A model generated the notes under the pieces. The model did no database searches. It was not told the DNA's origin and saw only the letters and a program-made list of their open reading frames with translations. This document shows positions 20,090 through 28,004 of a stretch of 64,000 nt of DNA, piece after piece. Position 1 is the stretch's first letter. Each line of letters starts with the position of its first letter. The DNA is taken from positions 1 through 64,000 of the IMG/VR virus record IMGVR_UViG_3300036795_000108; one strand, 5' to 3'. Source of the DNA: a virus. The position numbers and the translations under genes were made by a program.

Positions 20090-21852
20090 CCCGTCCTCCC
20101 GTCCTCGATTGACAGCAGACTCGTCTGGCGTTCCGGCCATGGCTCCAGGGCCCAGCGACGCAGCTCAGCGGGCGCGTTGGGATCGTCCGGGTGGGCTCCG
20201 AGCTTGCTCAGCGCCTTGCGGACCGTGTCAGGGCCGACCTCCAATGTCCGGGCGATCTCCAACAGCGTTAGGCCGGGGGTGTCCTTCAGCAGCGCTCCGA
20301 GGCGTTTCTTGGCCGCGGGCTTGTTCGCGCTGTCGTTAGGGTCGCGGTAGAACTGCCCGGAGTCCTTGTCGAACAGCAGCCCCCACCATGTTCCGACCGG
20401 TGGCAGCGACCCGATCCGGTCCTTGAAGAAATGCAGGCGCGCGTAGCCCGAGGAGACGTGTTGCAGGCCCAGCACGATCTCGGAGTTGCGGGTGTAGACG
20501 CCGTTGCCGGAGATGTCGTTGATCGTGAAGGAGTTCAGTCCGGCCGCCGGATGGGGTTTGCGGCGGTGCATCGGCACGATCGTCGCGAAGTGATATCGCC
20601 GCGCCCACCCGTCGATGAGGCTCATGATCCGCTTCGCGCGGGCCTCCTCGTTCGGGTCGCCGGCGTAGAGCTGGTACAGCGGGTCGAAGGCAACCACGTC
20701 ATAGCCGCCGGCTTTCAGGACATCCTCGACGTAGGCGATGTCCTCGGGGCTTTCGTCAAGCGACAGGCCGTCTGGCTCGTGCAGCAGATCGACGTTCCTC
20801 TCACCCTCAAGCCCAGCTTCACGCAGACGCTGTTTGACGGTTTCCTCGCCCTGCTCGACGTCGACGACTAGGGCGCGTCCGCCGGTGCCGTGCCAGCCCA
20901 AAAACTCCTCTTTGCAGACCACCGCTCGGATCATCTGGACGGTGATCGTCGTCTTGCCCTCCCCCGTGCCGGCCCCGGTTGACAGGCGCGTGTCTCGCCA
21001 CAGCAGCGGACCGAGGATCTGCAGGCTCTTATCCGGCGCGGGGCGCGCACAGAAGTCCCGGGCTGAGATGACGCCCTTCCTGGTGCCGGTGCTCGTCAGC
21101 GCGCTGGTCCCATCGAAGGGGCGCAGGTCCTTGAGCGTACGCCCGGCCGCGAGATGCTCGGACACGTCCTTGGCGTCGACGGGCTCATACAGCTTGACCT
21201 TCGCCGCGATCCCGTCCAGGGCGTCTGCGACCTGCAGGGCGTGTTTGCGGCCCGGCTCGTCGTTGTCGGTGATGACCGCGACCTTCGCGCCGCGCAGCGT
21301 CTCGGTGTACTCCGGACGCCACTTCCCGACGCCCCCGGGCATCGTTGTCGCGACAGCCGCGATTCTCTCCAGGGCGTGGACGTCACGTTCGCCTTCCACC
21401 ACGCTGACCCACCGTCCGGCGTCCCTTGCGGCGAGAACAGCAGGAAGGCGGTACAGGACGCGGCGGACGTTACCGAGCCGCCATTCCCAGCCGCCCGCGC
21501 CATCGGGTCGGCGTTGGCGGAAGTCCTTGGGTAGGAAGCGACAGACCTGGTAGAGCAGTTCGCCGTGCTCATCGGTGTAGTCGTAGGTCGCGACGATCTC
21601 CGACCGGACGCCCGGCCCATCAGCGAACAGGTCTGAGAACTCAAGGCCGAGCACGGCGAGAATGTCAGCCGTCTCACAGTCGGCGTAGCACCTCACTAGG
21701 ACGGTGCCATCCGCAGTCTCCTTGATCCCGAGGCTGGGGTTACGGTCGGCGTGCGCCGGACAGAGCGCCTGATAGCCCTTCTCCGCGTTGCCTTTCGGGA
21801 TGCAGTCCCGGGTTTCGAGCGCGTCGACTACGCGCTGCAGGGCGCCACTCAC
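20086..21852 (-). CDS. DNA primase-helicase (zinc finger, TOPRIM, RecA-like)
   Basis: 588 residues. The CHC2-type zinc finger uses C31, H34, C55 and C59. TOPRIM shows VVEGERD (Glu 153) and VITDNDEPGR (Asp 196/198). A RecA/DnaB-like ATPase of the RepA (AAA_25) type has Walker A GAGTGEGKT near 293-301, Walker B VVAFDPLYQL with Asp 390, and VPMHRRK. The last 90 residues include an HTH (LTLLEIARTLEVGPDTVRKA). Primes and unwinds phage DNA at the fork. Start is GTG at 21852, after a 318-base gap with hairpins. Confidence 0.9.
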   Translation of the reverse strand: MSGALQRVVDALETRDCIPKGNAEKGYQALCPAHADRNPSLGIKETADGTVLVRCYADCETADILAVLGLEFSDLFADGPGVRSEIVATYDYTDEHGELLYQVCRFLPKDFRQRRPDGAGGWEWRLGNVRRVLYRLPAVLAARDAGRWVSVVEGERDVHALERIAAVATTMPGGVGKWRPEYTETLRGAKVAVITDNDEPGRKHALQVADALDGIAAKVKLYEPVDAKDVSEHLAAGRTLKDLRPFDGTSALTSTGTRKGVISARDFCARPAPDKSLQILGPLLWRDTRLSTGAGTGEGKTTITVQMIRAVVCKEEFLGWHGTGGRALVVDVEQGEETVKQRLREAGLEGERNVDLLHEPDGLSLDESPEDIAYVEDVLKAGGYDVVAFDPLYQLYAGDPNEEARAKRIMSLIDGWARRYHFATIVPMHRRKPHPAAGLNSFTINDISGNGVYTRNSEIVLGLQHVSSGYARLHFFKDRIGSLPPVGTWWGLLFDKDSGQFYRDPNDSANKPAAKKRLGALLKDTPGLTLLEIARTLEVGPDTVRKALSKLGAHPDDPNAPAELRRWALEPWPERQTSLLSIEDGRTG

Positions 21853-21908
21853 GGATGCTGCACGGCGCCGTAGCGGGGAGGATTATCTGCGGTCTCCTGC
21901 GGCACTCC

Positions 21909-22030
21909 GACCTCCGTTGGGTTGGACTTTCCGTTCGTCCAAACCGGAGGTCTGTATAGTCAACCCCGGTTTGTGCTTGGCGGCGACGAACCTTAGCGAA
22001 CCCCGCAAGCGCTCTGCTTTGCGGGGTTTT
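21909..22030 (+). ncRNA. Candidate plus-strand small RNA or hairpin element
   Basis: Arms GACCTCCG (21909-21916) and CGGAGGTC (21945-21952), with inner TTGGAC/GTCCAA. TATAGT follows at 21955. A terminator lies about 40 bases further on. No plus-strand gene is near. If TATAGT is a -10, a transcript of about 65 bases ending at 22030 would result. Confidence 0.4.
21999..22030 (+). terminator. Intrinsic terminator, rightward
   Basis: Perfect ten-base arms AACCCCGCAA and TTGCGGGGTT around a ten-base loop, with TTTT at the end of the second arm. On the other strand no T-run follows. Confidence 0.7.
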
Positions 22031-22170
22031 CGCTATTTACGAGGTTTCCGGGGGGAGATCGACCGCGCCTGCACGCCCCTGTAGCGTTCGACGCGCAGCA
22101 CCTCTCCTCCCCGCGCCCGACCCTGGCCTCCCATCCTCCCGGGGTCGGGCGCAACCCTCACCGCCCAGAT

Positions 22171-22671
22171 TCAGGCGGCCTCAGAGGTCCCGAGCGCCTT
22201 CGCGATCTTCGCGTCCGAAACACCCGCCCCGGACATCAGATCCACCACCTGCTCATAGGTGAACATGCGCCCCGCGGACTGCACGTAGGTCGGCCGGAGC
22301 TTCTGCCGAACCTTCGCGGACTTCACCCGGTCGGGGTTATCCGCGTCGCGCTTGGGGACGATCTCGACCTTCGACGGCTCCCAGGAGACGAGCACCTCCC
22401 CGGAGGACTCAAGATCCTGCAGGCCGCCGAGCATCGGGACCTCCGCCGACATCAGCGAGCACGTGTACTCGATCGGGATGTTCGCCCGGACGAGGTTCTT
22501 CAACGTCCGCTTCGGATCGCCATCCAATGACCCCAACGGAAACATCTCGCCCTGATCCTCCTCCTCGGGCTCCTCGCCGGCGCGCTGCGCGACCGACCGG
22601 CCCGGCGGCTCCTCGCCCTCCGGCCAACCCGACTCGGCGCGGCGCTTGGCCAGTTCGTCTTCGTCAGTCAT
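22171..22671 (-). CDS. Hypothetical protein, acidic N-terminus and C-terminal HTH-like helix
   Basis: 166 residues. The first 45 residues are very acidic and probably disordered. The middle (DPKRTLKNLVRANIPIEYTC, LESSGEVLVSWEPSKVEI) looks beta-rich. The end (MFTYEQVVDLMSGAGVSDAK then IAKALGTSEAA) resembles a helix-turn-helix. It stands just upstream of the primase region. Function unknown. Confidence 0.6.
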   Translation of the reverse strand: MTDEDELAKRRAESGWPEGEEPPGRSVAQRAGEEPEEEDQGEMFPLGSLDGDPKRTLKNLVRANIPIEYTCSLMSAEVPMLGGLQDLESSGEVLVSWEPSKVEIVPKRDADNPDRVKSAKVRQKLRPTYVQSAGRMFTYEQVVDLMSGAGVSDAKIAKALGTSEAA

Positions 22672-22694
22672 CCCGTCCTCCTACTGGTTGGGGG

Positions 22695-23192
22695 TCACGG
22701 CGCGTAATAGCGCCGCACGTAGTCGTCGGCGAAGTCGCCGAACAACAGCTTGATAAAGCGAAGGTTCTCAGGTCGCAAGACCTGCACGCTCAGCGTCGAT
22801 GAGCGAACGTGATGTCCAGAGTGGCAGCGTCGACAGAGCGTCAAGGCGTTGTCTGGATGCCAGAGATCACTTTTCGCGTGACGCAGATGCTGCTCATAGG
22901 CCACGTGATGGGTATCGAGATTACGCGTCGAACCACAGGATCTGCACTGACGAAGCGGGTCCCGGAACTGTGAGCGCAGGTGATGGTCTGGAATGTCGCG
23001 CGAACGCGAAGCGCGGATGGCTTGGCAACGCACACAGCGCCTCCCACCGGTCGGAGAGCCGCAGTCGACGCATCCCCCGGACTTATCGACGGGTCGCCTC
23101 AGCGCGCCGGAGGATGCCCCCAGCGCGGTCGTGCGCTTCGGACCCTGAGTTGACTTCAGCGGCGAGGACCGCTTGAGAGGGGTTCGCTTCAT
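22695..23192 (-). CDS. HNH endonuclease
   Basis: 165 residues. A basic N-terminus (MKRTPLKRSSPLKSTQGPKR) precedes a zinc pair (CVDCG...CVRC). The HNH core follows: CRSCGSTRNLDTHHVAYEQH, then NALTLCRRCHSGHH. Both treble-clef knuckles and the His pair are present, so it should be active. Free-standing HNH nucleases in phages act in homing, packaging or host DNA cutting. It overlaps no neighbour; the 23-base gap to the next gene fits a mobile insertion (inference). Confidence 0.8.
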   Translation of the reverse strand: MKRTPLKRSSPLKSTQGPKRTTALGASSGALRRPVDKSGGCVDCGSPTGGRRCVRCQAIRASRSRDIPDHHLRSQFRDPLRQCRSCGSTRNLDTHHVAYEQHLRHAKSDLWHPDNALTLCRRCHSGHHVRSSTLSVQVLRPENLRFIKLLFGDFADDYVRRYYAP

Positions 23193-23207
23193 CGGGAGTA
23201 CGCGAGC

Positions 23208-23518
23208 CTACCGACGAGCGACGCGCGACGCTAGGCTGCCCCGCGCCCATCCGCTCTCGTGCTGCTGGAATAGATGCCCGACAAACCCGCCGCCGAGAAG
23301 CTGAAAGCTGCCGACGTACGCGCGACCATCATCCGGGACCGGATGGCCGGTCCCATGAACATGAACCGCCGCACCACAGACGCCTCCCCCGGATCGACCA
23401 GCACCCACATGAACGGCTCGTCATGCTGCACATCCACGCACAGGACGCGCGCACCACCAGGCATCGCCACCTCGAAGGTGTCAGCCGCCTCGACCGCGTA
23501 CTTCCAGATCGCGTTCAT
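23208..23518 (-). pseudogene. DUF7352-like protein with apparent frameshift
   Basis: From the ATG at 23518: IWKYAVEAADTFEVAMPGGA, then VLCVDVQHDEPFMWVLVDPG, a pattern I know from a small phage family (DUF7352-like). Near 23345-23370 the frame breaks. The next frame gives GTGHPVPDDGRAYVGSFQLL then GGGFVGHLFQQHE, the expected C-terminus, ending at 23208. One missing base repairs it. Function of the family unknown. Confidence 0.65.
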
Positions 23519-23679
23519 GAGACGAGCAGGACGATGCCGTAACACGCGCCCGCGACCAGCAGCAGGTAAACCACCACACCCACCGCAAGCGCCACGTCCA
23601 GCCCGCGGTCACCAGCCCCATCCATGTCCTCCAGGTAGCGCCGGCGCATCTCCTCGGCATAACGAATCGGATCAGTCAC
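23515..23679 (-). CDS. Small one-TM protein (54 aa)
   Basis: GTG start overlapping the exonuclease stop (GTGA). TDPIRYAEEMRRRYLEDMDG is a charged helix; VALAVGVVVYLLLVAGACYG is a clear membrane segment at the C-terminus. Its TGA overlaps the next ATG. Function unknown. Confidence 0.6.
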   Translation of the reverse strand: MTDPIRYAEEMRRRYLEDMDGAGDRGLDVALAVGVVVYLLLVAGACYGIVLLVS

Positions 23680-24797
23680 AACACACTCTCCTCAGCTAGT
23701 ACGCCAGCATCCCTCGCGGCCCGCTCCAACAACTCGTCAAACGGAGACGGATCCGCAGACTCCGGCTCAAACAAGCCGAAGGTCCGTTTACCGTCGAGCT
23801 TCACATCCCAGCCGACCATCCGGCGGCCACGCGAATGCGGAACCTCGATAGGACCAAACTCAGACACCCAGCCCTTCAGGAACGGAGCACGCTCCTCCCG
23901 GATACGACCGGCCACGATCCACTCCTGAGCAAGCCTCCGTGCCTCATTAGGGTCAGCAGGGATCCCAACCTGATCGCGGATGGGACAATCGCGCGGACGT
24001 GAGCACAGCGCGCAGTGCGGACCAGCGCTCGCGATCCACCGTGGGGAATCCTCGCCTTCCGTTACGGCTTGGTGCAACAGCGACACCTGCGCGGAGACGA
24101 CATCCCGCAAACGCTCGATCTGCTCCCTAGTGATCCACACCTCGCGAGCTTCGCCCCAGAACACGTGCCATTCGCGAAACCAAAAGCGGTGGATGAACGG
24201 GTAGTTATCAAAGACCAGCAGGGCGTAGATGACACTTTGTGTCCAGCCCAGCTCCGTCATCCCCCTACCGTCCTCCTTGGCCGCCTCCTCGTCGCGTGGT
24301 TGTTTCGGGCGGGCATAACCGGTCTTCGCGTCGATAGACCCAGCCGTCAGCCCATCGGGATCAGCAAAGAGCGTGTCAAGCTGCCCTGAGATCCTCACCG
24401 CCTCCCCATTGTCGAGGGTGATCTCAGAGTAGAGCCGAATCTCGGTATCCACGATCTGCTCGATGGATAACTCCATGCCGGCGCACCACTTCACGACGAG
24501 GATGCGCAGGCGCGTCATTCCGCGCATCGTGACCGGAACTACCTCATCTGACGGGATGTCGCGCTGGGCGATCACGTCCACTAACCGCTCTAGGCCTTGC
24601 TCGACCGACATCGTGCGTTCAGCATGCACGCGCATCTCGGTGATCGTAAGATGCTTCCAGCGGTGAAACAGTGTGCCGACTGCGGCGAACTCGCTAGGCG
24701 TCCGCCGCCGATCCGTCATCGCGAACAGCGCCCGTAAAGCACAAGAGTCGAACGTCGCGATGATACTCTGCCGATAGTAGGGCGGAGCGGTAAGCAT
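23676..24797 (-). CDS. Cas4/AddB-type PD-(D/E)XK exonuclease with Fe-S cysteines
   Basis: 373 residues. RecB-family nuclease motifs in order: GTLFHRW (His 45), GQLDTLF (Asp 141), SIDAKTG (Asp 156, Lys 158) and QSVIYAL (Gln 187, Tyr 191). An early Cys 19 in SIIATFDSCALRALF and a late CALCSRPRDC cluster are the four iron-sulfur ligands seen in Cas4 and AddB. With the RecT-like gene nearby it probably makes single-stranded ends for annealing. The ATG shares TAATG with the upstream stop. No cas1/cas2 genes are seen, so a CRISPR role is not suggested. Confidence 0.8.
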   Translation of the reverse strand: MLTAPPYYRQSIIATFDSCALRALFAMTDRRRTPSEFAAVGTLFHRWKHLTITEMRVHAERTMSVEQGLERLVDVIAQRDIPSDEVVPVTMRGMTRLRILVVKWCAGMELSIEQIVDTEIRLYSEITLDNGEAVRISGQLDTLFADPDGLTAGSIDAKTGYARPKQPRDEEAAKEDGRGMTELGWTQSVIYALLVFDNYPFIHRFWFREWHVFWGEAREVWITREQIERLRDVVSAQVSLLHQAVTEGEDSPRWIASAGPHCALCSRPRDCPIRDQVGIPADPNEARRLAQEWIVAGRIREERAPFLKGWVSEFGPIEVPHSRGRRMVGWDVKLDGKRTFGLFEPESADPSPFDELLERAARDAGVLAEESVL

Positions 24798-25687
24798 TAG
24801 CGCCTGAACTCGAACGCGCGTTGCTTGACGACCAGCGGCTTGTCCTTCGGTCCCTTGACGGAATCGGGGATCCATATAGGTAAATGTCGATTCTGACTCG
24901 GATACCACTGATTCCGCCAATGGGCCCGGGAGATCCACCTATGAGTCCAATTGACGTTTCGCCTGTCATCCGTGTCCGCGTAGATCTTGCGTCGCAAAAC
25001 CATGACGATGACGGTCTTGACCTGTCGGGCTTTGGCACGCCGTCGAACCGGCCGGCTGACATCTCCCTTGTTCAAAACGAACAGGCGTTGCTGGGCGAGA
25101 AACCAGAAGGAGACAAGCAGCTTCGCGATCGGGAACTGGTAGCTGGCCACACTCCCGTCGCCGGGAAACGCGACCTCTGATACAAGCGGCGCGAGCGTCC
25201 CGAATGCGTCCGAGTAGCCGATCACAACGGCGAGGTTTGAGTCGGGCCTCTTGACCGTCACCCACGCGAACGCGACCAGTGAAGCATCCTCCCAGAAGTT
25301 AGGGATCGACTCGGCTAGCCAGACAAACCCGTTGGGGATCAGCAGATCGCTTTCTCGTAGCTCGAAAGGGTCCATAGGATCGCGGAAGCCCGCTGCGATA
25401 ATCGCCGAAACCTCCGCGGAGGCGTAAATGGCTTCGCAGTCGGACAGGCCCATCTTGGTCGCCGTATAGAGGGGAGGCATGTCCATCTCTGCAAACAGAT
25501 CCGCCTTATCGGGCAGCAGCGTTGGGCCAATATGGGTCATGGCGGCCGAGATCGTCTTCGCCCAGTCATCTCCGCGTTGACTTCTGACGAACGCGATGGC
25601 GTCCGTCAGCTTGTCCATCGCGATCTCGTAGCCGCGATCCGTCGGCTGTCCGTAACCGTGGACTCCTGGTATACGCTTTTCCTGCAT
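24797..25687 (-). CDS. Conserved mobile-element protein of unknown function
   Basis: 296 residues. Starts MQEKRIPGVHGYGQPTDRG after GAGGTCCG; a start at 25619 (MDKLTDAIAF) is possible. The last 60 residues, WISRAHWRNQWYPSQNRHLP, then IWIPDSVKGPKDKPLVV, follow an H-x-R/W-GxWRxQ...IxPxxKGP pattern common in phage and plasmid replication regions; its function is not known to me. The N-terminal part lacks a recognised domain. It is coupled to the exonuclease gene. Confidence 0.6.
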   Translation of the reverse strand: MQEKRIPGVHGYGQPTDRGYEIAMDKLTDAIAFVRSQRGDDWAKTISAAMTHIGPTLLPDKADLFAEMDMPPLYTATKMGLSDCEAIYASAEVSAIIAAGFRDPMDPFELRESDLLIPNGFVWLAESIPNFWEDASLVAFAWVTVKRPDSNLAVVIGYSDAFGTLAPLVSEVAFPGDGSVASYQFPIAKLLVSFWFLAQQRLFVLNKGDVSRPVRRRAKARQVKTVIVMVLRRKIYADTDDRRNVNWTHRWISRAHWRNQWYPSQNRHLPIWIPDSVKGPKDKPLVVKQRAFEFRR

Positions 25688-25708
25688 CGGACCTCGATTC
25701 CGGTGTCG

Positions 25709-25737
25709 GCCCCGGAGCGTTCCTGCGCTGCCGGGGC
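25709..25737. promoter_or_regulatory. Hairpin in the 5' leader of the gene at 25687
   Basis: GCCCCGGAGCG and CGCT-G-CCGGGGC arms, one bulged base, six-base loop. On the plus strand ATTCTTTA follows, so it may also stop rightward transcripts. Confidence 0.4.
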
Positions 25738-25782
25738 ATTCTTTACGGGCGTCTAATCCTACAGCCGATCCCGGCTCGCGGG

Positions 25783-26154
25783 TCACGCAGTCTCTTTCGC
25801 CCAGCGGTTCTGCTCGTCCTTGACCAGCCCCGTCCGGGGCATCACGCGGTACAGGTAGTTCGCCGTGATGCCGAGCTTCTGAGCGATCTCCGGGATCGTC
25901 AACGGCCCGTTCTGCTCGACCGCCCCTACGGCCTGCTGAAGCCGCGAGCCGCCCTTCTGAGACCCCGGAGGGCGCCCGCGACGACGACGAGTCGGGCGCG
26001 ACTTGACGACGGTGTCCTCCAACTTGGCTGTCGAGGCGGGCGGCTGGCCATTCTCGCCGAGCGCTCCGAGCGCGGCCCGCAGCTTCTCGGCCTGGACCTC
26101 ATGAAAGACAAGGCCCTCCCGGATCTTCTCCGCCACTGCTTCTACGTGCTGCAT
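25783..26154 (-). CDS. AT-hook and winged-HTH DNA-binding protein
   Basis: 123 residues. Coiled N-terminus (VEAVAEKIREGLVFHEVQAE), then an AT-hook-like basic motif TRRRRGRPPGSQKGG near 56-70. A helix-turn-helix follows, LTIPEIAQKLGITANYLYRV, ending MPRTGLVKDEQNRW. It could be a nucleoid-type or transcription regulator for the recombination genes next to it. The ATG follows GAGGAAGTG. Confidence 0.65.
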   Translation of the reverse strand: MQHVEAVAEKIREGLVFHEVQAEKLRAALGALGENGQPPASTAKLEDTVVKSRPTRRRRGRPPGSQKGGSRLQQAVGAVEQNGPLTIPEIAQKLGITANYLYRVMPRTGLVKDEQNRWAKETA

Positions 26155-26175
26155 CACTTCCTCCTCTGGTTGACT

Positions 26176-26439
26176 CTAGGTAATCGGGGCGTCTACCGTC
26201 CGCGGAGTCAAGGCATCGAGCGCTTCTTGTAACTCGCGACGATGAAACCCCGGGACTACCTGCGCATGTTCGGCGAGAAGATGCTCAACCGCGTGGATAA
26301 GTTCGCTCATGGGCGCAACCGACGCGACCTCGACATCCTCGCCGAGCGCCAATGACGGACCTCGTTTAGCGACGATGTCGAGTGGCATCAGCGACCGGGC
26401 GTCGGAGCCAGTGAGCACCCAATGTCGTCGGTCAGGCAC
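26176..26439 (-). CDS. Hypothetical protein (87 aa)
   Basis: GTG start inside the last codons of the RecT-like gene. Reads PDRRHWVLTGSDARSLMPLD, then SELIHAVEHLLAEHAQVVPG, helical. No domain recognised. Confidence 0.55.
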   Translation of the reverse strand: MPDRRHWVLTGSDARSLMPLDIVAKRGPSLALGEDVEVASVAPMSELIHAVEHLLAEHAQVVPGFHRRELQEALDALTPRTVDAPIT

Positions 26440-27553
26440 CGCGTTCCTCCTCCGGGAGCTGGGAGCGCAGGTAGGCGATCTCCTCATCCATCTCCGCTAC
26501 CTGCTCAAGCGTGACGCCTAACGCGGTCTGCTTGTCCTCCAACTCCGCGATGCGAGCGCGCGCGACCTCCGGAGCGATCTCCACCCCGCCATCCCCGCCA
26601 TCCCCGCCATCCTCCGGTACCACCACCGCGTCGGTGACCAACTCCTCGCTCGCATCCTCAGCCCGGCGGTTTAGCTCCTCGGCCTGCCGAAGCCACACCT
26701 CGATCGCCGCGCCATCCTGGCCACCCAACGCCATCTGCGCCGCCGCTGGCGACAACGTGCCCGGACGCACCTCCTGAGCCCGATCGTAGATCGCCCGGAA
26801 GCGCTCACGGAACGCCTCGGGCAGATCATTCGTGATGCTGACGACCATCTCCTCGACCGTCTCCGCGCTCGGCGCCGGCCGCGACGGCTCATCGCTCCAC
26901 GTCGGGATCTCGCCCTCGGTGTAGACCGCGATCCCGCCAGTCGCCTTCGGGCAGTACCACTTCACCCCATTCGACATCGCCCGGTTGAACTTCATGTTGC
27001 GGGGATAGGTGACGTGATTCGGGTCCGCCCCCTTGCTCGTCTTATCGAGCAGGTGAGCACGCCCGGCGTCCTCGTCATCGAAGCGCGACTCTCCCGCGTA
27101 CTCCTCGCCCGGGCGCTGACGCGAGGGCTGGCAGTGATCGCAATGGCGCTCCTGCACTCCGGCGTTCGGGCAACCCTTGGCGTGACGCAGATAGCCGACC
27201 TCGTCGGGATCGGCGAACTCGGTGCGCTCGAAGAAGTGGATCTCGCACGCCGCGTTCGTATGCTCGACGATCGCGTAGCGGTAGTCGGGCAGCTCCTGTA
27301 CGAACGTCGCCAGCAGGTTGGCACCCACAACCGGGTTGCCCTTGACCATGTAAATCCCGGTCATTGACTGCTGCGCCGTCAGCCCCAGGCTGCGACCCAT
27401 CTGGATCTTCGTTACCGCCTGGTAGAAGTTGCGGACGTCCGGGAACATCCCCGACTCCGCGAAGCCCTTAGACAGGCGGATGTCGAAGTCGAGTTGCTTG
27501 TGGGGATTGAGGGTCGCTACCTCGCTGCCCGGCTTCTGTTCAGTCTCCGGCAT
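26432..27553 (-). CDS. RecT-like single-strand annealing protein
   Basis: 373 residues. The N-terminal half, FPDVRNFYQAVTKIQMGRSL, then GLTAQQSMTGIYMVKGNPVV and GANLLATFVQE, matches the RecT/phage recombinase pattern. An inserted Cys/His segment (CPNAGVQERHCDHC) may bind zinc. Residues 245-373 are acidic and helical (EDGGDGGDGG linker). It would pair with the Cas4/AddB-like exonuclease. The start is supported by GGAGAGGAGCAGG and a 14-base overlap with the gene upstream. Confidence 0.75.
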   Translation of the reverse strand: MPETEQKPGSEVATLNPHKQLDFDIRLSKGFAESGMFPDVRNFYQAVTKIQMGRSLGLTAQQSMTGIYMVKGNPVVGANLLATFVQELPDYRYAIVEHTNAACEIHFFERTEFADPDEVGYLRHAKGCPNAGVQERHCDHCQPSRQRPGEEYAGESRFDDEDAGRAHLLDKTSKGADPNHVTYPRNMKFNRAMSNGVKWYCPKATGGIAVYTEGEIPTWSDEPSRPAPSAETVEEMVVSITNDLPEAFRERFRAIYDRAQEVRPGTLSPAAAQMALGGQDGAAIEVWLRQAEELNRRAEDASEELVTDAVVVPEDGGDGGDGGVEIAPEVARARIAELEDKQTALGVTLEQVAEMDEEIAYLRSQLPEEERGA

Positions 27554-27776
27554 CCTGCTCCTCTCCGTTGTACGGCTGCTCATGTCGATGTCTCATCCCT
27601 AACGCGAACTCGGCGTCGGCGCGGACGGAGAACGGACCGTCGATCAAACGCTCGTCCGGACCGACCGCGAAGAACACCCCGTCAGCCTCCTCCACATACG
27701 GCTGCGGGAGCGCCTCATAGTCCGGATGCTCGCGCAGATAGCGCGACGGAAACAGCATCCCTTCGACCATCGGCAT
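27540..27776 (-). CDS. Small hypothetical protein, first gene of the recombination operon
   Basis: 78 residues: MPMVEGMLFPSRYLREHPDY, VEEADGVFFAVGPDERLIDG, FSVRADAEFALGMRHRHEQ. The ATG follows GAAAGAGGTGGCGTC, 40 bases from the promoter at 27817. The ALGMRHRHE end is a piece I associate with small actinophage proteins of unknown function. Confidence 0.6.
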   Translation of the reverse strand: MPMVEGMLFPSRYLREHPDYEALPQPYVEEADGVFFAVGPDERLIDGPFSVRADAEFALGMRHRHEQPYNGEEQDAGD

Positions 27777-27816
27777 GACGCCACCTCTTTCATAGGAACC
27801 TCTGCTCGGGAGCACA

Positions 27817-27826
27817 GAGTATAACG
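27817..27826 (-). promoter_or_regulatory. CGTTATACTC promoter element, copy 9
   Basis: TTCACA, 16 bases, TATACT on the minus strand; drives the recombination operon. It is divergent from the glycosyltransferase genes. Confidence 0.7.
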
Positions 27827-27991
27827 CAGCGCCAAGAGGTGTGAAGATCGAGACGCCGGACCGCGATCTGTTTTCTCGCTCCGAAGATGGCCCAGAACGA
27901 GCCCGAACAAGAACGGCTGGGTGGCCGCTCCGCCTACGAAAGGACATCGCGGTCCGGCAGTCTCAATCGCCGGGGAGGATACACGCTCCCG

Positions 27992-27997
27992 TACGAT
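27992..27997 (+). promoter_or_regulatory. Possible rightward -10 box of the first glycosyltransferase
   Basis: TACGAT, seven bases, ATG. Fits an actinobacterial TANNNT box with a leaderless start. No ribosome site lies close to the ATG. Confidence 0.35.
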
Positions 27998-28004
27998 CCC
28001 CCGC

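Larger units (their letters stand above)
21853..22170. other. 318-base noncoding interval with hairpins
   Basis: The only long gap in the window. It holds an inverted repeat at 21909-21952, a plus-strand TATAGT at 21955-21960 and an intrinsic-type terminator pointing right at 21999-22030. Nothing clear is seen between 22031 and 22170. A replication origin is possible here, next to the primase gene, but no iterons are visible. Confidence 0.6.
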
